64,000 nucleotides of DNA, taken from the NCBI GenBank assembly GCA_039679375.1, contig JBDKVA010000107.1:1-64000 (forward strand), in the 5' to 3' direction. This document shows, one piece after another, positions 43,466 to 53,097 of the stretch (the first letter of the stretch is position 1; every line of letters begins with the position of its first letter). This DNA comes from JBDKVA01 sp039679375. GTDB taxonomy: Bacteria > Bacillota > Clostridia > Acetivibrionales > DTU013. The notes under the pieces are model-generated. The model saw only the letters and a program-made list of their open reading frames with translations, was not told the DNA's origin and did not search any database. A program made the position numbers and the translations under genes.

Positions 43466-45787
43466 TTATTTAAATATGACCGCTCCATCGGCAACATCCA
43501 CCGGCACACTGCCGCCGGGCTTGATTTTACCAAGGAAGAACTGCTCTGTCAATTCATCCTCAATATATTTCTGGATCGTCCTTCTGAGCGGTCTTGCACC
43601 ATATTTAGGGTCATAGCCCTTTTCCAGTATAAAGTCGCTGACTGCGTCCGTAAACTTCAGCGATATCCCCTTCTGAATGGCTTCCGAACGGACTTCTTCA
43701 TACATCAGCGAAATGATCTGTTTCAGTTCATCTTTACTCAACTCGGTAAACACTATAATTTCATCAATCCTGTTCAGGAATTCCGGTCTGAAAGTCTCCT
43801 TCAGCACATCCTTCACTCTGTTCTCGAGAGCCTTGTAGCCATCGTTTGTGAATCCGATCCCATTCGCCTTGAGCGTCGTGCCTGCATTGGAGGTCATGAC
43901 AATGATCGTGTTCTCGAAGTTCACTACTCTGCCATGGCTGTCCGTTAGTCTTCCATCTTCAAATATCTGAAGCAGCATGTTGAATACATCCGGGTGCGCT
44001 TTTTCAATTTCGTCCAGCAAGATGACTGAGAATGGCTTTCTTCTTACCTTTTCCGTGAGTTGTCCGCCGTCGTCATAACCCACATATCCGGGAGGTGATC
44101 CAATAAGCTTGGAAACCGTATGCTTTTCCATATACTCGGACATATCCAGCCGTATCAGCGCTTCTTCGGTTTCAAAAAGCTCAACCGCCAGTGCTCTGAC
44201 CAGCTCAGTCTTACCTACGCCGGTCGGGCCTACAAAGACAAACGACGTTGGCTTCTTTTTCTTTTTGAATCCTGCCCTATTTCTCCTGATGGCTTTTGCT
44301 ATGCTCTTTACCGCTTCATTCTGACCGATCACTCTCTTGTGAAGTCTTTCCTCCAGATTCATCAGCTTGACGGCCTCGATTTCCGTCAGCTTCTGAACAG
44401 GTATCTTAGTCCAAGCCTCAATCACATAAGCAATGTCTTCAACTGTGAGCTCATCTTCCTTGTTATGCTCTTCAAATTCCTTTATTTGCTGAAGCAGCTT
44501 GCATTCATGCACCTTGAAGTCCGCTGCTTTCTGATAGTCCTCAATGGAATCTGCAGAAATGGCGGACTCCTTCTCTTCCTGTACCTTCCTGAGCTCTTCC
44601 TTCAACGCTTCAAGTTCCACCAATCCCGTATTCCTCAGATTTGCTCTCGAGCCGGCTTCGTCAATCACATCGATTGCCTTGTCCGGCAGGAAGCGGTCGG
44701 TGATATAACGCTCCGATAGTCTGGCCGCAGCTTCAATGACCTCATCTGATATTTTTACTCTATGATACTTTTCATAATAATCCCGGATACCCTTTAAAAT
44801 CTCAATAGTTTCATCAACAGAAGGTTCATCAACCAGTACAGGTTGAAATCTCCTCTCAAGCGCGGAATCCTTTTCTATATTTTTCCGGTATTCATTCAAG
44901 GTGGTGGCGCCGATGACCTGTATTTCGCCTCTGGATAACGCCGGTTTCAGTATGTTGGCCGCGTTCATCGCTCCCTCAGCTTCGCCGGCTCCCATAATAT
45001 TATGCAGCTCATCAATGACAAGAATCACATTTCCCAATGATTTTGCTTCTTCAATGATTCCCTTCATGCGGCTTTCAAATTGTCCTCTGAACTGAGTACC
45101 GGCCACAATGCCCGTCATATCAAGCAGGTATATCTCCGCATTGAAAAGCTTCGCCGGCACCTGGCGCTTCGCTATTCTGACAGCTAATCCCTCGGCAATA
45201 GCAGTTTTACCGACACCCGGTTCACCCACAAGTACAGGATTATTCTTTGTCCTTCTGTTTAATATTTGTACAACTCTGTCAATTTCCCTGTTCCTGCCTA
45301 TGACCCTGTCGATTTTATCTTCGCGAGCCATATCTGTAAGGTTTGTGCCATACATGTCCAGATATTTCTTTTTTTTCAGGCTCTTTTTTTCCTGCGTTTT
45401 TGTTCTCGTACCGTTTTTGTTATCCTTATCTTCCGATAATTCCTTGCGGCTGTCACTTCCTGAATCTGTTTCTTCACTTTTGGGGAATGCACGGTTAATG
45501 AAATTAAAAAACGGATTCGTCTTACCGCTTCCGGCAGGATCATTCAATGCGGGATCCTGATTTCCCATATCCATGTCAATATTGTCAAACAAGCTTCCCA
45601 TCTTTTTATTCAAATTATCAATATCCTCATCAGACATACCTGTCTGCTCAATCAACTGATTGACCGGCTGGATACCCTGTTTTTTTGCGCAGGATAAACA
45701 AAGTCCTTCCTGACTCTGCTTGCCATCTATGATCTTCGTTATAAAAACTACTGCTAAATTCTCCTTACAAATCGAGCACATCATCAT
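43466..45787 (-). CDS. Clp ATPase, ClpE-like (N-terminal zinc finger)
   Basis: 773 residues. A CSICKEN...CLSCAKK zinc finger at 4-36, a charged variable linker (to ~145), AAA module 1 (GEPGVGKTAIAEGLA), a coiled middle region with UVR-like helices (~405-450), AAA module 2 (GPTGVGKTELVRALA) and the C-terminal D2 small domain. The zinc finger and lack of the ClpC N-domain place it with ClpE. It unfolds damaged proteins for ClpP. No CtsR operator (GGTCAAA repeats) was seen upstream. Confidence 0.85.
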   Translation of the reverse strand: MMMCSICKENLAVVFITKIIDGKQSQEGLCLSCAKKQGIQPVNQLIEQTGMSDEDIDNLNKKMGSLFDNIDMDMGNQDPALNDPAGSGKTNPFFNFINRAFPKSEETDSGSDSRKELSEDKDNKNGTRTKTQEKKSLKKKKYLDMYGTNLTDMAREDKIDRVIGRNREIDRVVQILNRRTKNNPVLVGEPGVGKTAIAEGLAVRIAKRQVPAKLFNAEIYLLDMTGIVAGTQFRGQFESRMKGIIEEAKSLGNVILVIDELHNIMGAGEAEGAMNAANILKPALSRGEIQVIGATTLNEYRKNIEKDSALERRFQPVLVDEPSVDETIEILKGIRDYYEKYHRVKISDEVIEAAARLSERYITDRFLPDKAIDVIDEAGSRANLRNTGLVELEALKEELRKVQEEKESAISADSIEDYQKAADFKVHECKLLQQIKEFEEHNKEDELTVEDIAYVIEAWTKIPVQKLTEIEAVKLMNLEERLHKRVIGQNEAVKSIAKAIRRNRAGFKKKKKPTSFVFVGPTGVGKTELVRALAVELFETEEALIRLDMSEYMEKHTVSKLIGSPPGYVGYDDGGQLTEKVRRKPFSVILLDEIEKAHPDVFNMLLQIFEDGRLTDSHGRVVNFENTIIVMTSNAGTTLKANGIGFTNDGYKALENRVKDVLKETFRPEFLNRIDEIIVFTELSKDELKQIISLMYEEVRSEAIQKGISLKFTDAVSDFILEKGYDPKYGARPLRRTIQKYIEDELTEQFFLGKIKPGGSVPVDVADGAVIFK

Positions 45788-46110
45788 CGTCAGTCAACTC
45801 CCCTCACTGATGCTGTCTTTCATCCCGCCTGTCCTTGCCTCTGCGGGAATACTCCAGCTTCTATTATACGTTATTTCTTACAAATTTGTTTGCTGCAATG
45901 CTTCATAATATCTAATCTGAGAATATTACCTCAAATTCTTCCCTATTATCTACAAGTATCGCATAATATTATATTCATTTCTACATGAAAATCAAGCCAT
46001 TTCACTATATCACAGCATTCCTTTTTTGTTTTTGTAACCGATTGGGAGGTAAAAGAATATATTTATATTAGCAACAAATATAAGACAATGATGATTTGCA
46101 CAAGGAAATA
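45788..46110. other. Intergenic region between Clp ATPase and small hydrophobic gene
   Basis: Holds a minus-strand TATAAT (45868-45863) with a weak -35 and an ACAAATTTGT palindrome (45880-45889) near it, probably the Clp promoter. Nothing else recognised. Confidence 0.4.
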
Positions 46111-46125
46111 AGGAGGTGTTCATTC

Positions 46126-46248
46126 ATGTCAGGCCATGGTATTCTCGGTAATGTTTTTAATGATGATTGCGCGATTTTGTTCTTCATACTGGTATTCCTG
46201 ATCCTTTTTGTAAGCCCACGCGGTGTTGCATTTGCCGAACCCAAATAG
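46126..46248 (+). CDS. Small hydrophobic protein (40 residues), YjcZ-like
   Basis: A strong AGGAGG lies nine bases before ATG 46126. The product is MSGHGILGNVFNDDCAILF, then a single hydrophobic segment FILVFLILF and a short tail SPRGVAFAEPK. The Gly/Asn/Asp head with one Cys before one membrane helix resembles the small spore-coat or sporulation peptides of the YjcZ type. The 226 bases after it hold only a terminator; no second gene is supported. Confidence 0.6.
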   Translation: MSGHGILGNVFNDDCAILFFILVFLILFVSPRGVAFAEPK

Positions 46249-46429
46249 CAAGTGGTTCACAGTGATTTTCAGCACATAATCAGAAACATGCAAAGGCACG
46301 GTTTCAGGCGGATACGGCATTGGAACGGGATCATAGCCACGGGATCAAAGGAGATCAAAACAAAATTAAAATCGAAAGAGCATCGAACCCACTCGATTTT
46401 GGCCGGATTTGCTGTGCAAATGGCCAGTA

Positions 46430-46472
46430 AATAGAAAAACCAGTACTGATATCATGTACCGGTTTTTCTATT
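46430..46472. terminator. Bidirectional terminator after uvrA
   Basis: AATAGAAAAACC-GTAC pairs with GTAC-GGTTTTTCTATT (about 16 bp with one mismatch) around a short loop. It lies directly after the uvrA stop and also serves the plus-strand small gene. Confidence 0.85.
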
Positions 46473-46474
46473 TG

Positions 46475-49327
46475 TTAAGGTATAACCTTCATTCCTTTCA
46501 TTGGAGCAGTTATCCGTTTTAAAAATTGCCCTGTATAGGACATTTCATCAGCAGCAACCTCTTCAGGCGTACCGGCTGCAACAACATAACCGCCCTTTCC
46601 GCCTCCGTCCGGCCCAAGGTCAATAATATAGTCAGCCGTCTTTATGACATCCAGATTGTGTTCAATGACAACTACCGAATTGCCCGCATCAACCAGGCGT
46701 TGCAGTATATCGACAAGCCTGTGCACATCGGCTACATGAAGCCCTGTGGTAGGCTCGTCCAATATATAAAGCGTTCTTCCGGTAGCTCTCTTCGATAATT
46801 CTGTTGCCAGCTTGATCCTCTGCGCTTCTCCACCTGATAAAGTGGTCGAAGGCTGGCCTACTTTTATATAGCCAAGGCCGACATCAAACAGTGTTTCAAT
46901 CTTTTTCGAGATCCTCGGTATGTTTTTGAAAAACTCCAAAGCATCTTCTACTGTCATATCAAGTACTTCTGAGATATTTTTACCCTTATATTTCACTTCG
47001 AGTGTTTCTCTGTTATACCGCCTGCCCTTGCACACCTCGCAAGGCACATAGACATCCGGCAGGAAGTGCATCTCGATCTTTATGATACCATCTCCGCTGC
47101 ATGCTTCACACCGTCCGCCTTTCACGTTGAAGCTGAAACGCCCGGATTTGTAGCCTCTCATCTTTGCCTCCGTCGTCCCTGCAAACACCTCCCTGATCAG
47201 GTCAAAAACTCCGGTGTAGGTCGCAGGATTTGATCTCGGCGTCCTTCCGATCGGTGACTGGTTAATGTCAATCACCTTGTCCAGATATTCGATGCCGCTG
47301 ATGGTATCGTGGTCACCTGCCCTGGTTCTGGCGCCATTTAGATCGGCAGCAAGCTTTTTATAAAGGATTTCATTGATAAGAGAGCTTTTGCCGGAGCCCG
47401 AAACACCCGTCACAGCAGTAAACACCCCTAATGGGATATTCACATTGATATTCTTCAAGTTATTTTCCCTGGCTCCAATGATCCTGATCCACTTACCATT
47501 CGGTTTACGCCTGTTTTCAGGCACCGGAATACTTCTCCTGCCGCTTAGGTACTGCCCCGTCAGCGACTCTTCACATTTTTTTATATCCTCGACCGTGCCC
47601 TGGGCTACGATCCGGCCTCCGTGGATGCCGGGTCCTGGCCCCATATCAATGATACGATCGGCGGCGTACATGGTGTCTTCGTCATGCTCAACTACAATCA
47701 GCGTATTCCCGAGATCCCTAAGGCGTGTGAGAGTTTTCAGCAGCCTGTCGTTATCCCGTTGATGCAGTCCTATACTCGGTTCATCAAGGATGTACAGCAC
47801 GCCCATCAGACCGGAACCTATCTGTGTGGCAAGCCTGATTCGCTGCGCTTCCCCTCCCGAGAGGGTGCCTGCCGCTCTGGAGAGTGTAAGGTAATCCAGG
47901 CCTACATCCACCAAAAACCCTATCCTGGCATTGATTTCCTTCAGTATCTGATGAGCAATCAGTTTATCCCTCTCAGAAAGGCTGAGGCTGTCGAAGAATT
48001 TTTTTATTTCATCTACAGGAAGTCTGGTAAGCTCGTTGATATTGAAGCCTCCTACTGTTACTGCGAGGCTTTCCTTTTTCAGTCTTGCCCCCTTACAGTC
48101 GGGGCAGGGACTGCTGCTCATGAATTCCTCATAATACTGCTTCATGCCCTCGGACTGTGTTTCCTTGTAGCGCCGTTCCATACTGCTGATAACGCCTTCA
48201 AAAGCCGATGTGAAGGTGCCGCTTCCATATTCTTTCTCATAAGCGATCTTGATCTTTTCACCTTTTGTACCATACAGAATGATATCAATAATCTGACTTG
48301 GCAGCTTGTTAACAGGGGTGGAAATCTTAAAACCATAATGATTTGCAAGCGCATTAATGTACATTCTGGCGTAGCTGTCCCCATTTTCAAAATTCCATCC
48401 CCCAACTTTTATAGCCCCTTCTTCAAGGGATTTTGTACGGTCGGGTATGATAAGATCGGGATCCATGTTGAGCAATGTGCCGAGTCCGCTGCAAGTCGGG
48501 CAGGCGCCGAAGGGATTGTTGAAGGAAAACATCCTGGGAGCCAATTCCTCAATGCTTATGCCGCAGTCGCTGCATGCAAAATTCTGGCTGAACAGCATTT
48601 CCTGCCTGCCTGCAACATCTACCAGCAAAATGCCGCTGCTCAGATGCAGTGCCGTTTCAATGGAATCAGCAAGGCGCTTGGTGATATCAGGCCTTATAAT
48701 GAGCCTGTCCACTACGATCTCAATCGTATGCTTTTTATTTTTATCAAGGCTGATGTCATCATTGATATCATGGACTTCACCATCCACGCGTATCCTGACA
48801 TACCCGTTCTTTCTGGCGTCTTCGATCAGCTTGTGGTACTCGCCCTTCCTTCCGCGGACAACTGGCGCCAGAAGCTGTATCCTGGTGCCCTCTTCGAGGC
48901 TTGCTATGGCATCCACCATCTGGTCGACCGTCTGCTGAGTGATCTCCTTGCCGCAAACAGGGCAATGCGGTACGCCAATGCGTGCATAGAGAAGCCTCAG
49001 GTAATCATAGATCTCCGTTACTGTACCCACCGTTGACCTGGGATTTCTGCTGGTGGTTTTCTGATCGATCGAAATAGCCGGTGAAAGGCCGTCGATATAA
49101 TCCACCTCGGGCTTTTCCATCTGCCCGAGAAATTGTCTCGCATATGAGGAAAGAGACTCGACATAGCGCCTCTGTCCTTCTGCGTAGATCGTGTCAAAAG
49201 CCAGGGAGGATTTGCCTGATCCGCTGAGACCTGTAATAACAACGAATTTATCTCTTGGTATCTCAATATCAATGTTTTTAAGATTGTGCTCTCTTGCACC
49301 TTTAATGAATATACTGTTTTTAGTCAT
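46475..49327 (-). CDS. uvrA: Excinuclease ABC subunit A
   Basis: 950 residues from ATG 49327 (CAGGTG upstream; GTG 49336 alternative). Two ABC ATPase modules: Walker A GLSGSGKSSLAFDT and GVSGSGKSSLINE, signature loops LSGGEAQRIRLA and LSGGEAQRIKLA. Zinc modules: CPVCGKE...CSDCG in the first half and CEACSGDGII...CEVCKG in the second. UvrA recognises bulky DNA lesions with UvrB. It has its own SOS box, 160 bases after uvrB. Confidence 0.97.
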   Translation of the reverse strand: MTKNSIFIKGAREHNLKNIDIEIPRDKFVVITGLSGSGKSSLAFDTIYAEGQRRYVESLSSYARQFLGQMEKPEVDYIDGLSPAISIDQKTTSRNPRSTVGTVTEIYDYLRLLYARIGVPHCPVCGKEITQQTVDQMVDAIASLEEGTRIQLLAPVVRGRKGEYHKLIEDARKNGYVRIRVDGEVHDINDDISLDKNKKHTIEIVVDRLIIRPDITKRLADSIETALHLSSGILLVDVAGRQEMLFSQNFACSDCGISIEELAPRMFSFNNPFGACPTCSGLGTLLNMDPDLIIPDRTKSLEEGAIKVGGWNFENGDSYARMYINALANHYGFKISTPVNKLPSQIIDIILYGTKGEKIKIAYEKEYGSGTFTSAFEGVISSMERRYKETQSEGMKQYYEEFMSSSPCPDCKGARLKKESLAVTVGGFNINELTRLPVDEIKKFFDSLSLSERDKLIAHQILKEINARIGFLVDVGLDYLTLSRAAGTLSGGEAQRIRLATQIGSGLMGVLYILDEPSIGLHQRDNDRLLKTLTRLRDLGNTLIVVEHDEDTMYAADRIIDMGPGPGIHGGRIVAQGTVEDIKKCEESLTGQYLSGRRSIPVPENRRKPNGKWIRIIGARENNLKNINVNIPLGVFTAVTGVSGSGKSSLINEILYKKLAADLNGARTRAGDHDTISGIEYLDKVIDINQSPIGRTPRSNPATYTGVFDLIREVFAGTTEAKMRGYKSGRFSFNVKGGRCEACSGDGIIKIEMHFLPDVYVPCEVCKGRRYNRETLEVKYKGKNISEVLDMTVEDALEFFKNIPRISKKIETLFDVGLGYIKVGQPSTTLSGGEAQRIKLATELSKRATGRTLYILDEPTTGLHVADVHRLVDILQRLVDAGNSVVVIEHNLDVIKTADYIIDLGPDGGGKGGYVVAAGTPEEVAADEMSYTGQFLKRITAPMKGMKVIP

Positions 49328-49380
49328 ACTACGCACCTGAACCCATACTTTGGATTTATATATTTAATCCATGCTTTCTT

Positions 49381-49419
49381 ATTATATCAAAACTTTTAGA
49401 AATTGCAAACATTTGTTCG
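49381..49419 (-). promoter_or_regulatory. uvrA promoter with SOS box
   Basis: On the minus strand CGAACAAATGTTTG (49419-49406) matches the Firmicute LexA site CGAACRNRYGTTYG. TTTGCA (49409-49404) and TATAAT (49386-49381) are 17 bases apart, so the LexA site covers the -35 box. Confidence 0.85.
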
Positions 49420-49495
49420 GTATTTTCTTTCGATATTATCAATAATATTATTTTTTTATACTCACCAAGTCAAACGGACTATATCAATAATAAAA

Positions 49496-51472
49496 TTACA
49501 ATTTCTTTTTGAGTTCCTGCAGCCTGTCCCGCAGCTCCGCCGCTCTTTCGAACTGCAGGTCCCTTGCAGCCTCCTTCATTTCCTTCTCCAGCTTCTGCAT
49601 CAAAGCATGCAGATCGTTCTCACCCAACTGGTCAAGATTCTGCACAAATGTATACCTGGAACCTTCCTCCGCAACCTTCATGGTCTCCAGAACATCCCTG
49701 ACGCCTTTTTGCACGGTAGTCGGCGTGATACCGTGTTCCCGGTTGTACTCCATTTGTATTTTTCTTCTTCTGTTTGTTTCGCTTATAGCCTTTTGCATCG
49801 AATCCGTCACCGTATCGGCATACATGATGACCGTACCTTCCACATGCCTTGCGGCTCTTCCGACGGTTTGTATCAGCGATGTCTCCGAACGCAGGAAACC
49901 TTCCTTATCTGCATCCAGTATTGCCACCAGCGTGACCTCCGGCAGGTCGAGCCCTTCCCTCAGCAGGTTTATGCCCACCAGTATATCGAAAACGCCCAGC
50001 CTCAGGTTTCTGATGAGTTCCATCCTTTCAAGCGTCTCTACATCCGAATGCAGATATTCGACCTTGAAGTCCAGTTCTTTCAGGTAAGAAGTCAAATCCT
50101 CCGCCATTTTCTTTGTCAGCGTCGTAACAAGAATTCTCTGCTGTTTCTGAACTCTTTTCGTTATTTCTCCGATCAGGTCGTCGATCTGTCCCTTCACAGG
50201 GCGCACCATGATCTCAGGATCAACAAGTCCCGTTGGCCTGATGATCTGCTCTACCACCTGCTGTGAGTGCCTTTGTTCATATTTTCCAGGTGTGGCACTC
50301 ACATAGACGGCCTGCTTTATTTTCTTTTCAAATTCCTCAAACCGTAAGGGTCTGTTGTCAAATGCCGACGGCAGTCTGAAGCCGTACTCCACAAGCGATT
50401 CCTTGCGGGAACGGTCACCGTTGTACATGCTGCCGACCTGCGGTACTGAAACATGCGATTCGTCAATAAACAGAAGCATGTCCTCCGGGAAATAATCCAG
50501 CAGCGTAAACGGCGCGCTTCCAGCTTCCCTGCCGCTGATATGCCTCGAATAGTTTTCAATTCCCTGGCAGAAGCCAATTTCCTGCAGCATTTCAAGGTCA
50601 TATCTTGTCCGCTGCTCCAAACGCTGTGCTTCCAGAAGTTTTCCCTGCTCCTTCAGTTCCCTCAGCCTCTCCTCCATCTCCTGTTCGATTGTCGTAATTG
50701 CGCGAAGCATCTTAGGCCTGGTAGTGGCATAGTGGTTTGCAGGAAAAATCGCAGCATGCGAGCGTACTCCCAAAATCTCACCAGTCAAATAGTTCACCTC
50801 GGATATCCTTTCGATCTCGTCTCCGAAGAATTCCACCCTCAGCACGCGCTCGGAGGAATCCGGCGGAAATATTTCGAGCACATCGCCTCTTGCCCTGAAC
50901 TTGCCCCGTTTAAAATCAATCTCATTTCTTTCATATTGTATGTCGACAAGCCTTCTGATGATCTCATCCCTGTCCCTGCGCATCCCCGGTCTTAAGGACA
51001 GCATCAGTTCCGTATAATCCTCCGGATCTCCCAAGCCGTATATGCACGACACGCTGGCGACAATAATCACGTCGCGCCGTTCAAAAAGCGCTGCCGTAGC
51101 AGAATGCCTGAGCTTATCGATCTCATCGTTTATGGAAGAATCTTTTTCAATGTACGTATCCGTCGAGGCAATATAAGCCTCCGGCTGATAGTAGTCGTAA
51201 TAGCTAACAAAGTATTCCACGGCATTATTGGGGAAGAACTCCTTAAACTCACTGCACAGCTGTGCGGCAAGTGTTTTGTTGTGTGCCATGACCAGTGTCG
51301 GCCTTTGCACCCGTTCGATCACATTTGCTATAGTAAACGTCTTGCCTGATCCTGTCACTCCCAGAAGCGTCTGATGCCTGTAACCTCTGTTCAGGCCTTT
51401 CACAAGCTTGTCAACCGCCTCGGGCTGGTCGCCGCATAATTTGTAATCGGAAACAATTTTGAACTCCGCCAT
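49496..51472 (-). CDS. uvrB: Excinuclease ABC subunit B
   Basis: 658 residues. GVTGSGKTFTIANVI is the Walker A, the beta-hairpin and helicase blocks (SYYDYYQPEAYI, DLPEVTLVAILDADKEGF, QTVGRAARH) are intact, and the C-terminal UVR domain (MQKLEKEMKEAARDLQFE) binds UvrC. UvrB verifies damage and positions UvrC; no uvrC in this window. GGAGG upstream; SOS box in its promoter. Confidence 0.97.
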   Translation of the reverse strand: MAEFKIVSDYKLCGDQPEAVDKLVKGLNRGYRHQTLLGVTGSGKTFTIANVIERVQRPTLVMAHNKTLAAQLCSEFKEFFPNNAVEYFVSYYDYYQPEAYIASTDTYIEKDSSINDEIDKLRHSATAALFERRDVIIVASVSCIYGLGDPEDYTELMLSLRPGMRRDRDEIIRRLVDIQYERNEIDFKRGKFRARGDVLEIFPPDSSERVLRVEFFGDEIERISEVNYLTGEILGVRSHAAIFPANHYATTRPKMLRAITTIEQEMEERLRELKEQGKLLEAQRLEQRTRYDLEMLQEIGFCQGIENYSRHISGREAGSAPFTLLDYFPEDMLLFIDESHVSVPQVGSMYNGDRSRKESLVEYGFRLPSAFDNRPLRFEEFEKKIKQAVYVSATPGKYEQRHSQQVVEQIIRPTGLVDPEIMVRPVKGQIDDLIGEITKRVQKQQRILVTTLTKKMAEDLTSYLKELDFKVEYLHSDVETLERMELIRNLRLGVFDILVGINLLREGLDLPEVTLVAILDADKEGFLRSETSLIQTVGRAARHVEGTVIMYADTVTDSMQKAISETNRRRKIQMEYNREHGITPTTVQKGVRDVLETMKVAEEGSRYTFVQNLDQLGENDLHALMQKLEKEMKEAARDLQFERAAELRDRLQELKKKL

Positions 51473-51611
51473 ATTTCCTCCACCTATATATAATGAAAAA
51501 ATAATTATAATGATAAGTTTTTTTTACTTATATATCATCTGTTTTTGTTGCAAAAACTTTATTATTCCGCTAAAAATCATTTTTGCAGCTTATTATCCAA
51601 AATACTTTACT

Positions 51612-51650
51612 ATTATAACATAACGTATTTAAAAATCAAACGTTTGTTCG
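51612..51650 (-). promoter_or_regulatory. uvrB promoter with SOS box
   Basis: CGAACAAACGTTTG (51650-51637) is a full match to the Firmicute LexA consensus. TTGATT (51639-51634) and TATAAT (51617-51612) with a 16-base spacer form the promoter; the box overlaps the -35. The rest of the 51473-51779 gap holds only the terminator at 51714. Confidence 0.85.
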
Positions 51651-51713
51651 TGCAAAATAGTCCAATCTGTGATAACATATTGTTCACATAATTACTGCTC
51701 GAGCATACAAAAA

Positions 51714-51738
51714 CGGCGATAGTAATTTACTATCACCG
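51714..51738 (-). terminator. Hairpin after the small 59-residue gene
   Basis: CGG-GATAGTA pairs with TACTATC-CCG (one internal mismatch) around ATT. A weak T/A-rich flank follows on the minus strand. It lies 41 bases after the stop at 51780. Confidence 0.55.
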
Positions 51739-51779
51739 CTTACATTTAGTAAAGGTTAAAGACTTTTATCTCTCAAATT

Positions 51780-51959
51780 TTATACATTACCAAGTATTTT
51801 CTCATTCAGAATTCTCTCACCTTTTTCAATATCACTTATATGCTTTATCTTAAAGTTTGGTGAACAGTTATTCTGACGTGCGCAGCTCTGGCCATTCTGG
51901 CTTTTGCTACTGGCAATACTTGCAGCTTTTCTTAAGCTTTCTCTCCTTTTATTATCCAT
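51780..51959 (-). CDS. Small protein of unknown function
   Basis: 59 residues from ATG 51959 (MDNKRRESLRKAASIAS), with GGGAG ten bases upstream. An alternative ATG at 51995 overlaps the stop of the upstream membrane protein gene as ATGA and would add 12 residues; the coupling makes it a serious option. The protein is basic at its start, has two Cys (SCARQNNCSPNF) and no membrane segment. Not recognised. Confidence 0.5.
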   Translation of the reverse strand: MDNKRRESLRKAASIASSKSQNGQSCARQNNCSPNFKIKHISDIEKGERILNEKILGNV

Positions 51960-51991
51960 TATTCTACCACTCCCTCTGTAATAATACATTA

Positions 51992-52849
51992 TCATACATT
52001 TTTCTCTTTATCAACCGTTTGTTCTCTTAAATCGAACAGTTCCAAGTCTCTGCACTTAATAGTCACATATAGATCCAAAACTGTTACTATATTTTGAATA
52101 ATCAAGTGTTCATCAAATAATATTCTTCCCGAGTGAAGCGTTATTATTAAATCCTGTTCCGAATACATTGTTTTTATAATCGCATAAAAAATATGATCAT
52201 CTTTGCTTTCAGGTATACATACACCGTTAAAATCCAGATTAAACATTATTTTTGAAAAATCCGCTTCAGTATATCTGTATTTTTCCCTAAATTTTTTTAA
52301 ACCGTCAAAATTGTAGTGGAAACATTCAAACTTTTTAGCTTTTCTCAATTTTGCATACTTCTCCATAAGTACCATATACATTTCTTCATCGAAAAAATCC
52401 AAGCTTTCGACATAATCTTCCATTTCACATATCAGTACATATTTTATTCTGAGTATGTCGTATAAAAACTCTATATCCTGGTTTTTTGCTATGGTTGCTT
52501 GCTTTATATCTTCTGCCTCTTCAAGAGAAATTTCCGTATTCCTGTACTTCAAACTTTTTATTGATTTACAAGATATGAACATTATATCCCAAATCAAAGT
52601 AAGTAAAAATGCTGCTGCAAAGTAAATCAATGTATTACAAATTTTCATTTTAATAATATTATATTCTTCGAATAGTTCGAGTGCGAGTATTTCTTTGTGG
52701 TAAATGGAAAAAACTGAAACAGACCATATAAGCATGAGCAGGTAATACAGCATTCTGATTACTTTTTTGCTAAACTGCTCATACCACTTGTATTTAAGAA
52801 TAGTGGCGAAAATGTGAAAGGTGAAGGCCACAATTGGAATTATCAACAA
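51992..52849 (-). CDS. Unknown membrane protein
   Basis: 285 residues with a hydrophobic start (IIPIVAFTFHIFATIL), two more membrane segments (LYYLLMLIWSVSVFSIY, NTLIYFAAAFLLTLIWDIMF) and a ~180-residue charged cytoplasmic domain rich in Asp/Glu/Lys (AEDIKQATIAKNQDIEFLYD). The C-terminal part is not recognised. It is co-transcribed with the small gene downstream. Base use is AT-richer than its neighbours, which may hint at transfer. Confidence 0.55.
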   Translation of the reverse strand: MLIIPIVAFTFHIFATILKYKWYEQFSKKVIRMLYYLLMLIWSVSVFSIYHKEILALELFEEYNIIKMKICNTLIYFAAAFLLTLIWDIMFISCKSIKSLKYRNTEISLEEAEDIKQATIAKNQDIEFLYDILRIKYVLICEMEDYVESLDFFDEEMYMVLMEKYAKLRKAKKFECFHYNFDGLKKFREKYRYTEADFSKIMFNLDFNGVCIPESKDDHIFYAIIKTMYSEQDLIITLHSGRILFDEHLIIQNIVTVLDLYVTIKCRDLELFDLREQTVDKEKNV

Positions 52850-53031
52850 GCAATATGTTAAAATTGCTACAATGATGGTACTACCTCCCTATTTATTTGT
52901 TTTAATTCTAATTATTGAACATTATAACACGCTTCCCATATATTAGTAAATACATTCTGATAATTTTTATTCTGTAGCGATTTTCACCCTTCCTTGACTT
53001 GCAGCTTGGTTGCGATATCAAAAATTTTCTG

Positions 53032-53060
53032 TTGACATTCCCTTTTATTCGGTGTGATAA
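53032..53060 (+). promoter_or_regulatory. Promoter of the aspartokinase gene
   Basis: A perfect TTGACA (53032-53037) is followed by TGATAAT; spacing is 17-18 bases to GATAAT-like -10. The ATG is about 38 bases further on, too close for a lysine riboswitch. Confidence 0.65.
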
Positions 53061-53097
53061 TATGATGATATATAAGAAGACTTTGGAGGTCAAACGT

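Noticed and set aside
45788..46110. CIRCE or CtsR operator for the Clp ATPase
   Set aside because: Neither TTAGCACTC inverted repeats nor GGTCAAA direct repeats are present.
46252..46434. A 60-codon plus-strand frame after the small hydrophobic gene
   Set aside because: GTG start without a ribosome site, no recognisable pattern and a tail that ends within a terminator stem.
47621..49036. A 471-codon plus-strand open frame
   Set aside because: It lies fully inside uvrA on the opposite strand, has no ribosome site and no recognisable domain; uvrA is unambiguous.
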